Counted from the stretch's first letter, positions 33,804 through 43,027 are shown. The stretch: DNA of 64,000 nucleotides from Alteribacter populi (GCF_002352765.1 NZ_KZ293963.1:4180559-4244558), one strand, 5' to 3'. Notes: generated by a model not told the origin, from the sequence alone. Numbers and translations are program-made.

Positions 33804-34910
33804 ATGAAATCTGTTTTTTTATTACAATGGCAACGCTTCCGCAGAGCACCTGTTTTAGTTTTATCTATGATGATTTTAACGATTGCATTTGTGGCTGTAC
33901 TTGGCGGGTTTGGTTCAGTGAATACACTGACTGTGCCGACATATTCAGATACCTCATTGTCGGAAGAAGAGAGAGAATTTTGGCTTGATCGACTAAATGA
34001 ATCGGATAGTTTTGAGTTTCGGTGGACTGAGGGGGCGGAGGCAAAGCAGTCAGTTGTTGAAGGGAGTACGAGTGTTGCTGTCCAGATAATGGAAGACGAT
34101 TATCGAATGCTTGTGGCGGCAGACGATCAGAATCGATATTTAGTCGAAGGGTACGTCAATCAAATATATTCTGAAGAGCTTCGCTTAAAGGAAGCAGAAC
34201 AATACGCTGTTGAAAGTAGCTTTCGTGAGGAAGTAGGAAGCTACATGGAGGAGCCAGCTATTGCGGTTGTAACAACTTCTGTGGAAGGGGAAGAAGGTAC
34301 TTTCCAGTATAATGAACAATTGCAAATGTTGTTTGGAATGACGTTGTTCTTCTCTATTTACACGATTATGTTTAGTTTATTAACGATCGTTGAAGAAAAG
34401 CGAGGGGGAACCTGGAATCGTCTCATTATCTCCCCACTTCACAAATGGCAAATTTATTTAGGGCACCTGTTGTACTGCTTTATAGTTGGTTATGCACAAA
34501 TAATACTCATAATCGTGTTTTTTCATTATGTGTTCGGCTTTGATATTGGAGATCGTTTCGGTACTATTTTAATTATTACGGCATGCTATACGTTTGCAAT
34601 TGTTGCATTAGGTATGCTCCTCATGGGGCTAGTAAACTCAACTCAACAGCTTCAAGCTGTGATTCCGATTGTTTCAACTGCCATTGCGATGCTTGGTGGA
34701 GCGTTTTGGCCGATTGAAGTGGTTACAAACGAGATCATGCTCGCCTTATCAAAAGGGGTACCCATGTTGTATGCGATTGATGCCTTGAAAGGGGCGGCAA
34801 TATATGATCGTGGCTTGCTCGAACTTGGTGAACCTCTATCAATTATGTTGCTCTTCGGTGTGATCTGTATGGGTGTAGGAATAAATTTAATGGAACGTCG
34901 CAGTGTGTGA
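33804..34910 (+). CDS. ABC-2 family permease, second subunit
   Basis: 368 residues with the same plan as the upstream subunit: N-terminal membrane segment, extracytoplasmic domain of about 130 residues, and a six-segment core including ERRGGTW-like EEKRGGTWNRL and the GGAFWPIEV loop that parallels GGSFFPTSG upstream. The ATG at 33804 has AAGGAGG 12 bases upstream, inside the end of the preceding gene. The pair plus ATPase resemble the YvfS/YvfR type and exporters of lipophilic compounds or peptides. Confidence 0.88.
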   Translation: MKSVFLLQWQRFRRAPVLVLSMMILTIAFVAVLGGFGSVNTLTVPTYSDTSLSEEEREFWLDRLNESDSFEFRWTEGAEAKQSVVEGSTSVAVQIMEDDYRMLVAADDQNRYLVEGYVNQIYSEELRLKEAEQYAVESSFREEVGSYMEEPAIAVVTTSVEGEEGTFQYNEQLQMLFGMTLFFSIYTIMFSLLTIVEEKRGGTWNRLIISPLHKWQIYLGHLLYCFIVGYAQIILIIVFFHYVFGFDIGDRFGTILIITACYTFAIVALGMLLMGLVNSTQQLQAVIPIVSTAIAMLGGAFWPIEVVTNEIMLALSKGVPMLYAIDALKGAAIYDRGLLELGEPLSIMLLFGVICMGVGINLMERRSV

Positions 34911-34918
34911 CTTGTGTC

Positions 34919-34946
34919 AAACCGTCCTAAAGGGACGGTTTTTTTA
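34919..34946 (+). terminator. Intrinsic terminator of the ABC-2 exporter operon
   Basis: AAACCGTCC pairs with GGACGGTTT with a 5-base loop, followed by TTTTT. Confidence 0.85.
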
Positions 34947-34964
34947 AAAGAATTTATAGAGCGA

Positions 34965-35215
34965 CCGCTACCTTCATACCGCTCGTCTCAAGGGAAAAGC
35001 ATCCTTGAGACTTTAAAATATGCGAGCTAAACGCTGTTTTTATAAAGGTTCTTTTCGCATAGATTGTTGTTTTTTATTGATAAATCGAAGGAGCGAAAGG
35101 CGGCGACTCCCTGCGGGAAAAGCAACAATGGTTTTCTTGCGACGAGGAACCACAGGAGCAGCTGAAGACCCCGCAGGGTGGTTTTCCCGAGGAGGCTTGG
35201 CGGTTCGTCCGGTTA
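34965..35215 (+). repeat. Composite intergenic repeat, families C and D
   Basis: First part (about 34965-35060) contains a perfect hairpin GTCTCAAGG / CCTTGAGAC (34985-35011) and AGCTAAACGCTGTTTTTATA; related sequence is at 47560-47645 and shorter blocks at 39310-39365 and 51278-51300. Second part (about 35080-35215) is a GC-richer element with GGCGGCGACTCCCTGCGGGA and GACCCCGCAGGGTGG, a pattern widespread in Bacillaceae intergenic DNA. A 68-codon frame here is not a gene. Confidence 0.65.
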
Positions 35216-35366
35216 TTGCAAATTAATAAGAAAAAATGAAAGAAGAATATCATTATGAAGTTGTATGCATTATTAAATAAATGAATTATGAAAGTGATTC
35301 AAGTAAATATGCTAAGATGAAAAAGTGAGATAATGGAAAATGTTATATAATAAAGGAGATGTAATA

Positions 35367-35762
35367 ATGAAAAGAGTCATTCCACACATCATTATTGAAA
35401 ATTGTAAAGAGGCAATTGAGTATTATCAGGAGATTTTCGGCGGTGAAATAAAAAATGTTCAATTGGCAGATGGTATCGAAATGTTTAAGGGACATGAAGG
35501 AAAATATATTCACAGTGAACTATATATAAACGGTGGTTGTATTATTTATTTTGTTGACGTATTTAATCAAAAGCTAAATCAAGGCAACAACATCCAATTT
35601 GCTTTAGAGCTTGACAATGAAGTGGAGATTAACAAATTATACGATTCCTTATCTAAGGAAGGACAAGTTAAAATGGAGTTACAAGACACCTTTTGGAATT
35701 CTAAATTTGCAATCGTCACGGATAAACACGGTATTACATGGGAGCTAAACTTCCCGAAATAA
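35367..35762 (+). CDS. VOC-superfamily protein, PhnB/YjdN-like
   Basis: 131 residues. Begins KRVIPHIIIENCKEAIEYYQEIFGGE, the typical PhnB-like start (strand, then helix with A-xxFY-xxxFGGE pattern), and ends with the strand DKHGITWELNF. One vicinal-oxygen-chelate module; relatives are metal-dependent isomerases, dioxygenases or resistance proteins, with no assigned role for this branch. The ATG at 35367 follows AAAGGAGATG and is chosen over a start at 35340 that lacks a site. Confidence 0.85.
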   Translation: MKRVIPHIIIENCKEAIEYYQEIFGGEIKNVQLADGIEMFKGHEGKYIHSELYINGGCIIYFVDVFNQKLNQGNNIQFALELDNEVEINKLYDSLSKEGQVKMELQDTFWNSKFAIVTDKHGITWELNFPK

Positions 35763-35791
35763 CTTATAATGAAATATGAATGCTATGGGAT

Positions 35792-35823
35792 AGACCTCCA
35801 TTAATACTGGGGGCTTCTTTTTT
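35792..35823 (+). terminator. Probable terminator of the PhnB-like gene
   Basis: CCTCCA / TGGGGG-type stem around 35794-35813, followed by TTCTTTTTT. The stem is short. Confidence 0.5.
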
Positions 35824-35916
35824 CTAGAATCCAACTTTTGAAGTAATTGTTAAATTGTATGTGATAGGAAGACACGTTGTAAAGTAAATACAAAAAAATA
35901 AATTTGGGGTGAGATT

Positions 35917-36531
35917 TTGCAGACTAAAATAATCACAACCATCATTAGTTGGGGGAACGCTTTACTATTGGCATTCACGATTTCTTTATTAATCAGCATC
36001 TTTATCGTTCAGCCATATACAGTGAGCGGTAGTTCAATGGAACCTACACTTGAGGGATCAGACCCTTTAAATGAAGCTAAGACAGCCGACCGTGTTATGG
36101 TCTTTAAAAGTTCTTCTAAGTTTGGAAGTGAACCAAAAATTGGCGATGTTGTCATTGTTGATAGCCAAGTAGAAAAGACAAGAACCTTAAAGGATGATTT
36201 ACTTGATAACCCACTTGTTGGAATATTCACTAATTCAAATGAAGAAAAGAAAAATTGGATTAAAAGAGTAATTGCAATATCAGGAGACAAGGTAGAGTTC
36301 AAAAACGGGAACGTATACCGTAATGGGGAGAAGTTGGAAGAATCATACATAAAAGAAGAAATGGATGTACCATTTGAATCACTTGTCATCCCAGAAAATC
36401 ATGTATTTGTGTTGGGGGATAACAGAAATAATAGTAGCGATAGCCGAGATATTGGGCCTGTTCCGGTTGAGAACGTTGTCGGGAAAGTTATTCTGAGATT
36501 TTACCCTTTTGATAAACTAGAAATATTTTAA
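35917..36531 (+). CDS. Type I signal peptidase
   Basis: 204 residues. One N-terminal membrane anchor (about 12-31), box B SGSSMEPTL with nucleophile S40, and box D WIKRVIAISGD with general base K116, followed by box E GDNRNNSSDSRD. This is the SipS/LepB serine-lysine protease that removes signal peptides from exported proteins at the outer face of the membrane. TTG start at 35917, after GGGGTGAG. About 30 residues longer between boxes than SipS (insert QVEKTRTLKDDLLDNPLVG). Monocistronic. Confidence 0.92.
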   Translation: MQTKIITTIISWGNALLLAFTISLLISIFIVQPYTVSGSSMEPTLEGSDPLNEAKTADRVMVFKSSSKFGSEPKIGDVVIVDSQVEKTRTLKDDLLDNPLVGIFTNSNEEKKNWIKRVIAISGDKVEFKNGNVYRNGEKLEESYIKEEMDVPFESLVIPENHVFVLGDNRNNSSDSRDIGPVPVENVVGKVILRFYPFDKLEIF

Positions 36532-36834
36532 TTAGGACATCGGAGGAGAGCTGCTGATAAGAAAGGTCTTGGTCTGAGATTTAAATGGGCGAATAATGAA
36601 GAGTGCTGGATCTTGAAAAGTGAGTTATTTGAATAGTAAACATTAGGTGTTTCCTTATTAAGGAGAGACCTTCTTTTATATTGTGGGAACTATCTGTCCA
36701 TTTGTGATTGGTTTGGAACCTATAAAATTAGGCAGAAAAGCACTAGTTGAAATGAAACTAAATGCAAAACGAATATGATAAACTATTTTTTGTGACTAAT
36801 GTCATGTTTCGACAAAAAATAAGGGGGAATAGAC
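36532..36834. other. Intergenic stretch with a possible coding remnant
   Basis: About 300 bases without a supported gene. A start-less open frame at 36532-36636 on the plus strand reads like the end of a protein (DKKGLGLRFKWANNEECWIL), which suggests a decayed gene fragment. The remainder is AT-rich and precedes the chemoreceptor gene. Confidence 0.3.
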
Positions 36835-38838
36835 ATGTTTCGTAAAATTAGCACAAAGTTAATTGTTAGTTTTACTATTTTAATTGTGTTGATTTTACTA
36901 ACTGTATCCACAGGTACATACTTAGTTAGTAAACAATCAATTGAAGACAATGCCAGAGAGCAAGCTACTGGAAGCATCCAAGAAATGAAAACCATTACAG
37001 AGCTTTATCTGGATCAATATAGTAAAAGTGTTGACCGTTTTAGTCGTCAATATGATGTAATAGAATACCTCAGAAGCGATGAAAATGAAGTGGTAAGTCA
37101 GACTGAAGAGAATTTACAGCGAGATTTTGAGAGTTATTTGGAGAATTATCCGAATATTAGCTTGTCTTACATAGCCGCTACGGATGGTAGAGACATGTAT
37201 ACCGTGCCGGAAATTGATTTGCCGGATGACTTTGACCCTACGTCCAGACCTTGGTATGAGGACGCAGTTGCTGCACCTGGAGAAATCATCTATACAGAAC
37301 CTTATATTGATGCAAGTAATGGTGAATATGTGTTAACTGTTGCAAAAGCGATTATCGATCCACAAACGGATAATCTTCTTGGCGTTGTCTCTAACGATAT
37401 AAGTCTAGATGCTTTAGATGCAATTATTAGTGAAAGCATCGTTGGTTATGATGGTTATGCGTTTTTATTCGATGAAAACGGAGTCGCGATGGTCCACCCT
37501 ACCGAAAGAGAAAGTGATTTATCAGAACTAGGTTACATTCAAAGGATGTATGAGTCTGATGACCAAGGCTATTATGATTACACACATGATGGTGATGAGC
37601 GGTTTTTAGCTTATAGTACAATCGATCAAACAGGCTGGAAAGTAGGGACTGTCTACCAACAGGAACGCCTTCTTGCAGAATCAACTCAAATTTTAATTGT
37701 CATTTTAATTATCTCATTGATTGGCTTTATTATCGCTCTACTAGTAACGTATCTTCTGTCTCGAAGTATTACGAAACCACTATCAAACTTGAAAGAGCAA
37801 GTAAGTAAAGTTTCAAATGGAGACTTGACGGTTAGAGTTCAATCGAAGTCAGCAGATGAGATTGGAGAATTATCAACTGATTTTAATAGTATGGTTGGTA
37901 GTATGAAGGAGTTAATTTCTTCCGTAGAAACCTCTGCTAGCGATGTTTCTTTGTCTTCTGAAAGCTTAAGTGCTATGGCAGAAGAAACGACGGCTTCAAG
38001 TGAAGAAGTAGGTAGAGCGATTTCTGAGATTGCTACAGGTTCTAATCAACAAGCCTCGGAAATTGATGAAGCAAATCAAAAATCGATGGCATTATCAACG
38101 CAGATCGATAAAGTGAATGACAAAAACCAAGAAATGGGTACTTTTTCAAAAGAAGCAAACCAATTAAGTAAAGATGGCTTGTCACAAGTTGAAGCTTTAA
38201 AAACCAAAACAAATGAATCCAATACTGTCATACGATCGGTTAATGACGTAATCTCGAGTTTAATTGGTAAAGTGAAAGAAATTGAAGATGTGATTGATAC
38301 GATTAATTCAATTTCAGATCAAACGAATTTACTTGCTTTAAATGCGTCGATTGAAGCCGCGAGAGCAGGTGAACACGGGAAAGGTTTTGCGGTAGTAGCT
38401 GAAGAGGTTCGTAAATTAGCTGAGCAGTCTTCGCAAGCAACAGAACAAGTTCGTCATACCATTGTCGGCATCCAAGATGAAACGAATAATGCATCAGAAG
38501 AAATGGATCGTACAAATAAAATCTCGCAAGAACAATTGCAAGTTGCGTTGGATACAGAAGGTGTCTTCCATTCTATCGATGACACATTGATCAAATTTGC
38601 TAATTCGATTGAGGACATTAGCCGCAATATTACGGAAATGAATCAATCAAAAGATGAAGTAGTTGGATCATTCCAAAGCATTGCTGCAGTAGCGGAGCAG
38701 TCTGCAGCATCAACGGAAGAGATCACCGCTTCCACTGAAGATCAAATTAAAGCAATTGCATCGATCTCGGAATCAGCAGAACAATTAAATGAATCCAGCA
38801 CCAAGCTACAAGAGATGATCCGTGTATTTAAAACATAA
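36835..38838 (+). CDS. Methyl-accepting chemotaxis protein (dCache sensor)
   Basis: 667 residues: membrane segment 1 (about 10-31), extracellular dCache-type ligand domain (about 35-280, with RPWYEDAVAAPGEIIYTEPYID, DVSNDISL-like and YAFLFDENG), membrane segment 2 (about 284-306), HAMP (about 307-360) and a cytoplasmic signalling domain whose hairpin tip carries LLALNASIEAARAGEHGKGF and VVAEEVRKLAEQS. It would bind a small ligand (amino acid or organic acid type) and control CheA. GGGGGA precedes ATG 36835. No che genes nearby. Confidence 0.94.
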   Translation: MFRKISTKLIVSFTILIVLILLTVSTGTYLVSKQSIEDNAREQATGSIQEMKTITELYLDQYSKSVDRFSRQYDVIEYLRSDENEVVSQTEENLQRDFESYLENYPNISLSYIAATDGRDMYTVPEIDLPDDFDPTSRPWYEDAVAAPGEIIYTEPYIDASNGEYVLTVAKAIIDPQTDNLLGVVSNDISLDALDAIISESIVGYDGYAFLFDENGVAMVHPTERESDLSELGYIQRMYESDDQGYYDYTHDGDERFLAYSTIDQTGWKVGTVYQQERLLAESTQILIVILIISLIGFIIALLVTYLLSRSITKPLSNLKEQVSKVSNGDLTVRVQSKSADEIGELSTDFNSMVGSMKELISSVETSASDVSLSSESLSAMAEETTASSEEVGRAISEIATGSNQQASEIDEANQKSMALSTQIDKVNDKNQEMGTFSKEANQLSKDGLSQVEALKTKTNESNTVIRSVNDVISSLIGKVKEIEDVIDTINSISDQTNLLALNASIEAARAGEHGKGFAVVAEEVRKLAEQSSQATEQVRHTIVGIQDETNNASEEMDRTNKISQEQLQVALDTEGVFHSIDDTLIKFANSIEDISRNITEMNQSKDEVVGSFQSIAAVAEQSAASTEEITASTEDQIKAIASISESAEQLNESSTKLQEMIRVFKT

Positions 38839-38844
38839 AGAAGT

Positions 38845-39060
38845 ACGTGTTCAAAAAGGAGCATAAAAGAGCCGAGTATATCGAGGTGGTGACGTCTTCG
38901 AGCACCAGAACGTATGGTGTTAATATGTGAGGAGCATAGAAACAAGCCAGCGAGCTTCCCCAAGATGGGGTGACTTCTGCGTTCGCCACAGGACGTGGCG
39001 GTACTTAGTAGAAGTTCCTATAATACGATAGCTATTTTAAGCGGACCTTTTGAACAACCT
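38845..39060 (+). repeat. Dispersed intergenic repeat, family B, copy 1
   Basis: Begins GTGTTCAAAAAGGA, then AGAGCCGAG, TCGAGGTGGTGACG, TCGAGCACCAGAACGTATG, a GCCACAGGACGTGGC hairpin, and ends CCTTTTGAACAACCTC. Matching blocks occur at 45670-45815 and 53030-53110. The start and end are partial inverted repeats (GTTCAAAAAGG against CCTTTTGAAC), so each copy can form a long stem. Confidence 0.75.
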
Positions 39061-39072
39061 CATAAAGTTGTA

Positions 39073-39109
39073 AGAGAAGGCTGACAAAATTAGTTGGCCT
39101 TCTCTTTTT
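39073..39109 (+). terminator. Terminator-like hairpin
   Basis: AGAGAAGGC (39073-39081) pairs with GCCTTCTCT (39097-39105), followed by TTTTT. It may end the chemoreceptor transcript, 235 bases upstream, read through the repeat. Confidence 0.6.
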
Positions 39110-39128
39110 AGGCGTTCTCTTCGCTCAA

Positions 39129-39281
39129 ATGATGAATTACGGGACGATTATTCATTACTTAATTGGAAACTTTCACTCTAGCGTGACGGGACAAGCGAAT
39201 ACTGCAAACGCCCAAGAAGTTAAAAGCAAAAACTTTAGAGATACGAACCTTGTAAAAGACCTCAATGACCATAATCATTGA
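39129..39281 (+). pseudogene. Possible remnant of a small membrane protein gene
   Basis: In-frame sequence from about 39072 to a TGA at 39279 reads LVGLLFLGVLFAQMMNYG, then TIIHYLIGNFHSSVTGQANT, then a polar tail ending LVKDLNDHNH. One membrane segment is clear, but the available ATGs (39129, 39132) fall after it has begun and have no ribosome binding site. The stop codon lies inside a terminator stem. Probably the 3' end of a lost gene; family unknown. Confidence 0.3.
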
Positions 39282-39291
39282 GGTCTTTTTA
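39254..39291 (+). terminator. Intrinsic terminator
   Basis: AAAAGACCTCAATGA (39254-39268) pairs with TCATTGAGGTCTTTT (39275-39289); perfect 15-bp stem with 6-base loop and T-run. Confidence 0.85.
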
Positions 39292-39409
39292 TAAGATCTG
39301 AAGGTATAGGTGGATAGCTATCTTTACGCCTCATCTGCGGCGGAAGCTAACGCTGTTTTTAATAAAAGACCGCTTTGCACTTTTTCTTAAGAGTTAAGAG
39401 AAAATATAG

Positions 39410-39620
39410 AAATCTACGTTTCGATGTCTAGCTCCAGCGACGAGCGTTACTTCGTGAATAAGCTGCTAGTTGTCTCGACAGATACACATCGAAGCATTGC
39501 TAGCAGAGGAAGAGACAGCTACGAGGTCACTTTAGCCTGTCAGAAGAAGCCCAAAAGCACTTTTTATTGGACAGAACATTTGCATTTCGCCGATAGTCGG
39601 CGAAATGCGCTTTTCTTATA
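39410..39620 (+). repeat. Dispersed intergenic repeat, family A, copy 2
   Basis: Shares TGTCTAGCTCCAG at its left end and AAAAGCACTTTT, GGACAGAACATTTGCAT and GCGCTTTTCTTA at its right end with 13600-13725. It carries about 85 extra bases in the middle (SerCysThr-rich if translated, not a gene) and a hairpin TTTCGCCGA / TCGGCGAAA near 39585-39606. Confidence 0.75.
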
Positions 39621-39813
39621 GATGTATATCAATATTTTTTATTACGTTATAAACACGATGTTAGTCATATTTGCAATATGAAAGATCTGTAAATTCAGAA
39701 AACAAAGAATTTATTCATCGTAATGTATTGACAGCGCTTTCACAAACCGTTACTTTTAATATAACGTTTTTTTGTCGTGTCGTGATTTTTTTATAATGGA
39801 AGGGGTAGTATCT

Positions 39814-41151
39814 ATGTCAACTTTTGTTCAAGAAGAAACGTGGGGACAGTCCGAAATGGCTGAACTTCAGTTTATGCGATTAAAAGAAACGGTCAATCGG
39901 GTCTATCAAAATGTACCTTTCTATCGTCATGCATTTGAAAGTGAAGGAATCACATCAGATGATGTGAGATCCTTAGCCGACCTGCAACGTTTACCATTTA
40001 CAAAGAAGCACCATTTACGAGATAATTATCCGTTTGATTTAATTGCTACACCTATGGATGAAGTGGTTCGAATACACGGGTCATCAGGTACGAGTGGAAA
40101 GCCTACAGTTGTTGCATACACAAAAAAGGATATTGAGCATTGGTCAGATATTGTTGCAAGAGCCATTTATATGGCAGGAGGTCGAAGAGGAGACCTCCTT
40201 CACAATGCGTATGGCTATGGCTTATTTACTGGAGGGTTGGGATTGCATCATGGTTCGGAACGTTTAGGTTGTGCGACGATACCGATGTCAGGGGGAAACA
40301 CAGCCAGACAAATCACTCTCATTCAAGATTTCAAACCAAGAGTTATAAGTGCGACACCTTCATATTTAATGAACATTGGCGAAACGATGAAAGAAATGGG
40401 AATGGATCCAACTGAATCAAGCTTAAAGTATGCGATTCTTGGTGCTGAACCTTGGTCTGAAGAAATGAGAGCAGCGATTGAAGCGTTATTTGACTTAAAA
40501 GCGATGGACATCTATGGATTAAGTGAAGTGATGGGACCTGGAATTGCGATGGAATGTGTTGATTGTCAAGACGGTCTCCATATCGCAGAAGATCACTTTA
40601 TTGTTGAAGTAATTGACCCCGAAACGCTTTTACCGGTTCCGGATGGGGATGACGGGGAACTGGTGTTTACGAGTCTCACAAAAGAAGCGTTGCCAATTAT
40701 TCGGTATCGTACAGGTGATATTGCCTCGATCACACGAGAGCCGTGTAGGTGCGGACGGACAACAACAAAAATGAGCCGTGTTAAAGGTCGGATTGATGAC
40801 ATGTTAATTATTAGAGGCGTTAATGTCTTCCCATCTGAAATTGAACGGTACATATTACAGATGGACGAGCTTGTTTGCCATTATCAGATTCATTTGCATA
40901 AAAAAGGCGTGATGGATCTAGCAGAACTACATGTGGAAGTGTGTGAATCGTTCTTTGATGCTTTACCTGATAAGGATTTGACTCATCCTATTGCAGAGGA
41001 TTTAGTAAAACGTATTCAACGAACGTTAAAAATGCAAGCTCTCGTCTCTATGGATGTTTTTCTGAAAAAACCTAATTCGATTCCACGCTCAGAAGGTAAG
41101 GCAAAGCGAATCGTTGATCACCGTTCTCCAACATTATCAGTCTCAAAATAA
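39814..41151 (+). CDS. Phenylacetate-CoA ligase family (PaaK-like)
   Basis: 445 residues, the PaaK length. Adenylation-domain motifs: phosphate loop HGSSGTSGKPTVV, YGLSEVMGPG, and the C-terminal hinge RTGDIASITREPCRCGRTTTKMSRVKGRIDDMLIIRGVNVFPSEIE. These enzymes activate phenylacetate or related aryl acids with ATP and CoA. The ATG at 39814 follows AAGGGG and is preferred to a TTG at 39772. No other paa genes (paaABCDE, paaG, paaZ) are nearby; the partner is a permease 74 bases downstream, so uptake and activation of an aromatic acid is the likely unit. Confidence 0.9.
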   Translation: MSTFVQEETWGQSEMAELQFMRLKETVNRVYQNVPFYRHAFESEGITSDDVRSLADLQRLPFTKKHHLRDNYPFDLIATPMDEVVRIHGSSGTSGKPTVVAYTKKDIEHWSDIVARAIYMAGGRRGDLLHNAYGYGLFTGGLGLHHGSERLGCATIPMSGGNTARQITLIQDFKPRVISATPSYLMNIGETMKEMGMDPTESSLKYAILGAEPWSEEMRAAIEALFDLKAMDIYGLSEVMGPGIAMECVDCQDGLHIAEDHFIVEVIDPETLLPVPDGDDGELVFTSLTKEALPIIRYRTGDIASITREPCRCGRTTTKMSRVKGRIDDMLIIRGVNVFPSEIERYILQMDELVCHYQIHLHKKGVMDLAELHVEVCESFFDALPDKDLTHPIAEDLVKRIQRTLKMQALVSMDVFLKKPNSIPRSEGKAKRIVDHRSPTLSVSK

Positions 41152-41225
41152 CGAGAAGAAAATTTTTTATCGATATTTTTCTGAAGATTAAATCAACTGT
41201 TGGTTAAAAAGGGAGGGAAACTGAA

Positions 41226-42602
41226 ATGGGAAGAGAACGAAAGTATGGTGAGATTCACCCTGGGGTCAAGTGGGGGCCGTTTACGATAAGGCTTCCCGGT
41301 GTTCATTTAAAACTTACACCGAGTCAGCACATCCAAGGTGGGCTGATATTATTGGCCACATGTGGTTCAATCACCCCTTTAGTCATGCAATATTTTGAAG
41401 TGTCATTCGAGGTGGCGTGGACGATTAGTTTAGTCATGCTGTTTTGGGTTTTGGCACAAACCGTTTTATTCGGAGACGTTTACGCTGCTGGCGCGATCAC
41501 AGCGGGACTACCATTAACGATCGTGTTCATGAATACACTCACCCCAGGGATTGAAGCCATACATGGGATGATTGCATTAACGCTTGTGGTTATTGCACTC
41601 TTTTTATTCTTTGGTGTGACGAAGTTAGGTGAAAAGTTTAATGCGATGATTCCGGTTGCTTTAAAAGCAGGAATTATTATGGGGGCGGCTATCGCGGCTT
41701 TTCAGTCTGAAATCAACCGTTTACCCGAGATGCCCTTTTCACTTATTACCGCTTGGATTGTCGTTCTTGTGTTGATGTTTTCGATCCCTTTTTCAAAATT
41801 GCCGAACACAAAGGTGAAACTGTTTTTTGGATCGAATGCCTTGCTTGTTTCTTTTGCATTTGCTGGTCTGGTAGGTTTTTTCACTGGCGAACTAAGTTAT
41901 TCGATTAGCTGGGGAATTTTCGTTCCTCCTATAGGGGAGACAATTTCTACATTGTCACTTTGGTCTGTAGGGTTCCCTTCGTGGGAAGTGTTTCTCACTG
42001 TTTTACCAATAGCGCTAATTATTTATGTACTCGCATTCGGAGACCTAGTAGTTGCTCATACGTTACTTAAAGGGGCCGATAAAGCAAGAGAGGATGAAAA
42101 AATTGATATTAACCCAACGCGAAGCCATTTCGTATTAGCCACTCGAAACATCGCTCAGCTTCTAACTGCAGGGCCTTTATTGTGGATACACGGACCGATT
42201 TGGACGGGGGTGCAAGTGTTTTTAATTGAACGCTATAAAAAAGGCCGTCACGTGATGGACTCGATTTATGGAGGACCTATGAATTTTTACCTTATGGCGA
42301 TACCTTTGGGGCTACTCCTTCCGGTTATCGGGATCATCATGCCACTGTTTCCAGTCGCTCTTTCTGTTACATTATTATTAACCGGATTTGCTTGTGCGTA
42401 TGTAGCAATGTCTATGGTTCATAATAATATTTCACGAGGAATGGTACTAGCCATCGGGATGCTGACGGCAACTTTAGGGCCAGTATGGGGAATCGGAATT
42501 GGAATTGGTTTGTATTTTATTTTAATAGGACGTCATGGTGAAACAAAAGCAGTGGAGTCCCAATTCGGCGGTGATTCCGAAGAGAAAGAACAGACGGCGT
42601 AA
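41226..42602 (+). CDS. Multi-span permease next to the PaaK-like ligase
   Basis: 458 residues with about 12 membrane segments. The N-terminus (HPGVKWGPFTIRLPGVHLKLTPSQH) is cytoplasmic and the C-terminus is charged. General layout resembles NCS2/SLC23 (xanthine/uracil) or benzoate-type permeases, but I see no diagnostic motif. GGGAGG precedes the ATG at 41226. It follows the PaaK-like gene in the same direction and shares its terminator, so an aromatic acid is the best guess for substrate. Confidence 0.65.
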   Translation: MGRERKYGEIHPGVKWGPFTIRLPGVHLKLTPSQHIQGGLILLATCGSITPLVMQYFEVSFEVAWTISLVMLFWVLAQTVLFGDVYAAGAITAGLPLTIVFMNTLTPGIEAIHGMIALTLVVIALFLFFGVTKLGEKFNAMIPVALKAGIIMGAAIAAFQSEINRLPEMPFSLITAWIVVLVLMFSIPFSKLPNTKVKLFFGSNALLVSFAFAGLVGFFTGELSYSISWGIFVPPIGETISTLSLWSVGFPSWEVFLTVLPIALIIYVLAFGDLVVAHTLLKGADKAREDEKIDINPTRSHFVLATRNIAQLLTAGPLLWIHGPIWTGVQVFLIERYKKGRHVMDSIYGGPMNFYLMAIPLGLLLPVIGIIMPLFPVALSVTLLLTGFACAYVAMSMVHNNISRGMVLAIGMLTATLGPVWGIGIGIGLYFILIGRHGETKAVESQFGGDSEEKEQTA

Positions 42603-42604
42603 TA

Positions 42605-42649
42605 AAAACAGAGGAGAGCTTGGTAGATACCGAGCTCTCCTCTGTTTTG
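42605..42649 (+). terminator. Intrinsic terminator of the paaK-like/permease operon
   Basis: 16-bp stem 42605-42620 / 42633-42648 (AAAACAGAGGAGAGCT and complement), T-run in the 3' arm. Confidence 0.85.
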
Positions 42650-42754
42650 GGGGTATGTTAAAATAGTGGTCTTGAGTGGAAGTTAATGGAGAACTGTTAA
42701 GTTAAAAACAGAGCTCCACAAAGTTTATTGTATTAAGAAAGGGTATGGTCGATT

Positions 42755-43027
42755 TTGGAATTGAAATTACCTAAAAGCTTTTGGTTTTCGATCATTATTT
42801 TTGTTGCATTGCAATGGCTTGCAATACCTGTTTTAGCTCATTTTGCTCATACTCCTGCTGATATTGTCCGGGGTGTTCTGTTCATTGTCGGTATTATTTA
42901 TCCAATCTATTACATTTCAACATTGCTTTATTTGAGAATGGTAAACAAGCTGGATGGAGAACAAATTATGCTTGCGGCTGTTTTTTTGTTAATCCCATTG
43001 TTTGCGTATCTTCCAATTGTCAGTTAA
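42755..43027 (+). CDS. Small membrane protein, 90 residues
   Basis: Three predicted membrane segments (about 9-26, 33-55, 68-87). Start uncertain: TTG at 42755 after GAAAGGG, or TTG two codons later. Not recognised. It stands alone between the permease operon and the convergent NlpC/P60 gene. Confidence 0.55.
   Translation: MELKLPKSFWFSIIIFVALQWLAIPVLAHFAHTPADIVRGVLFIVGIIYPIYYISTLLYLRMVNKLDGEQIMLAAVFLLIPLFAYLPIVS

Noticed and set aside
35020..35226. 68-codon frame after the ABC-2 exporter operon
   Set aside because: Falls entirely within intergenic repeats C and D and has no ribosome binding site.
39424..39621. 65-codon frame between the chemoreceptor and the PaaK-like gene
   Set aside because: It is the family A repeat read as protein; no ribosome binding site and no conservation of the frame with copy 1.
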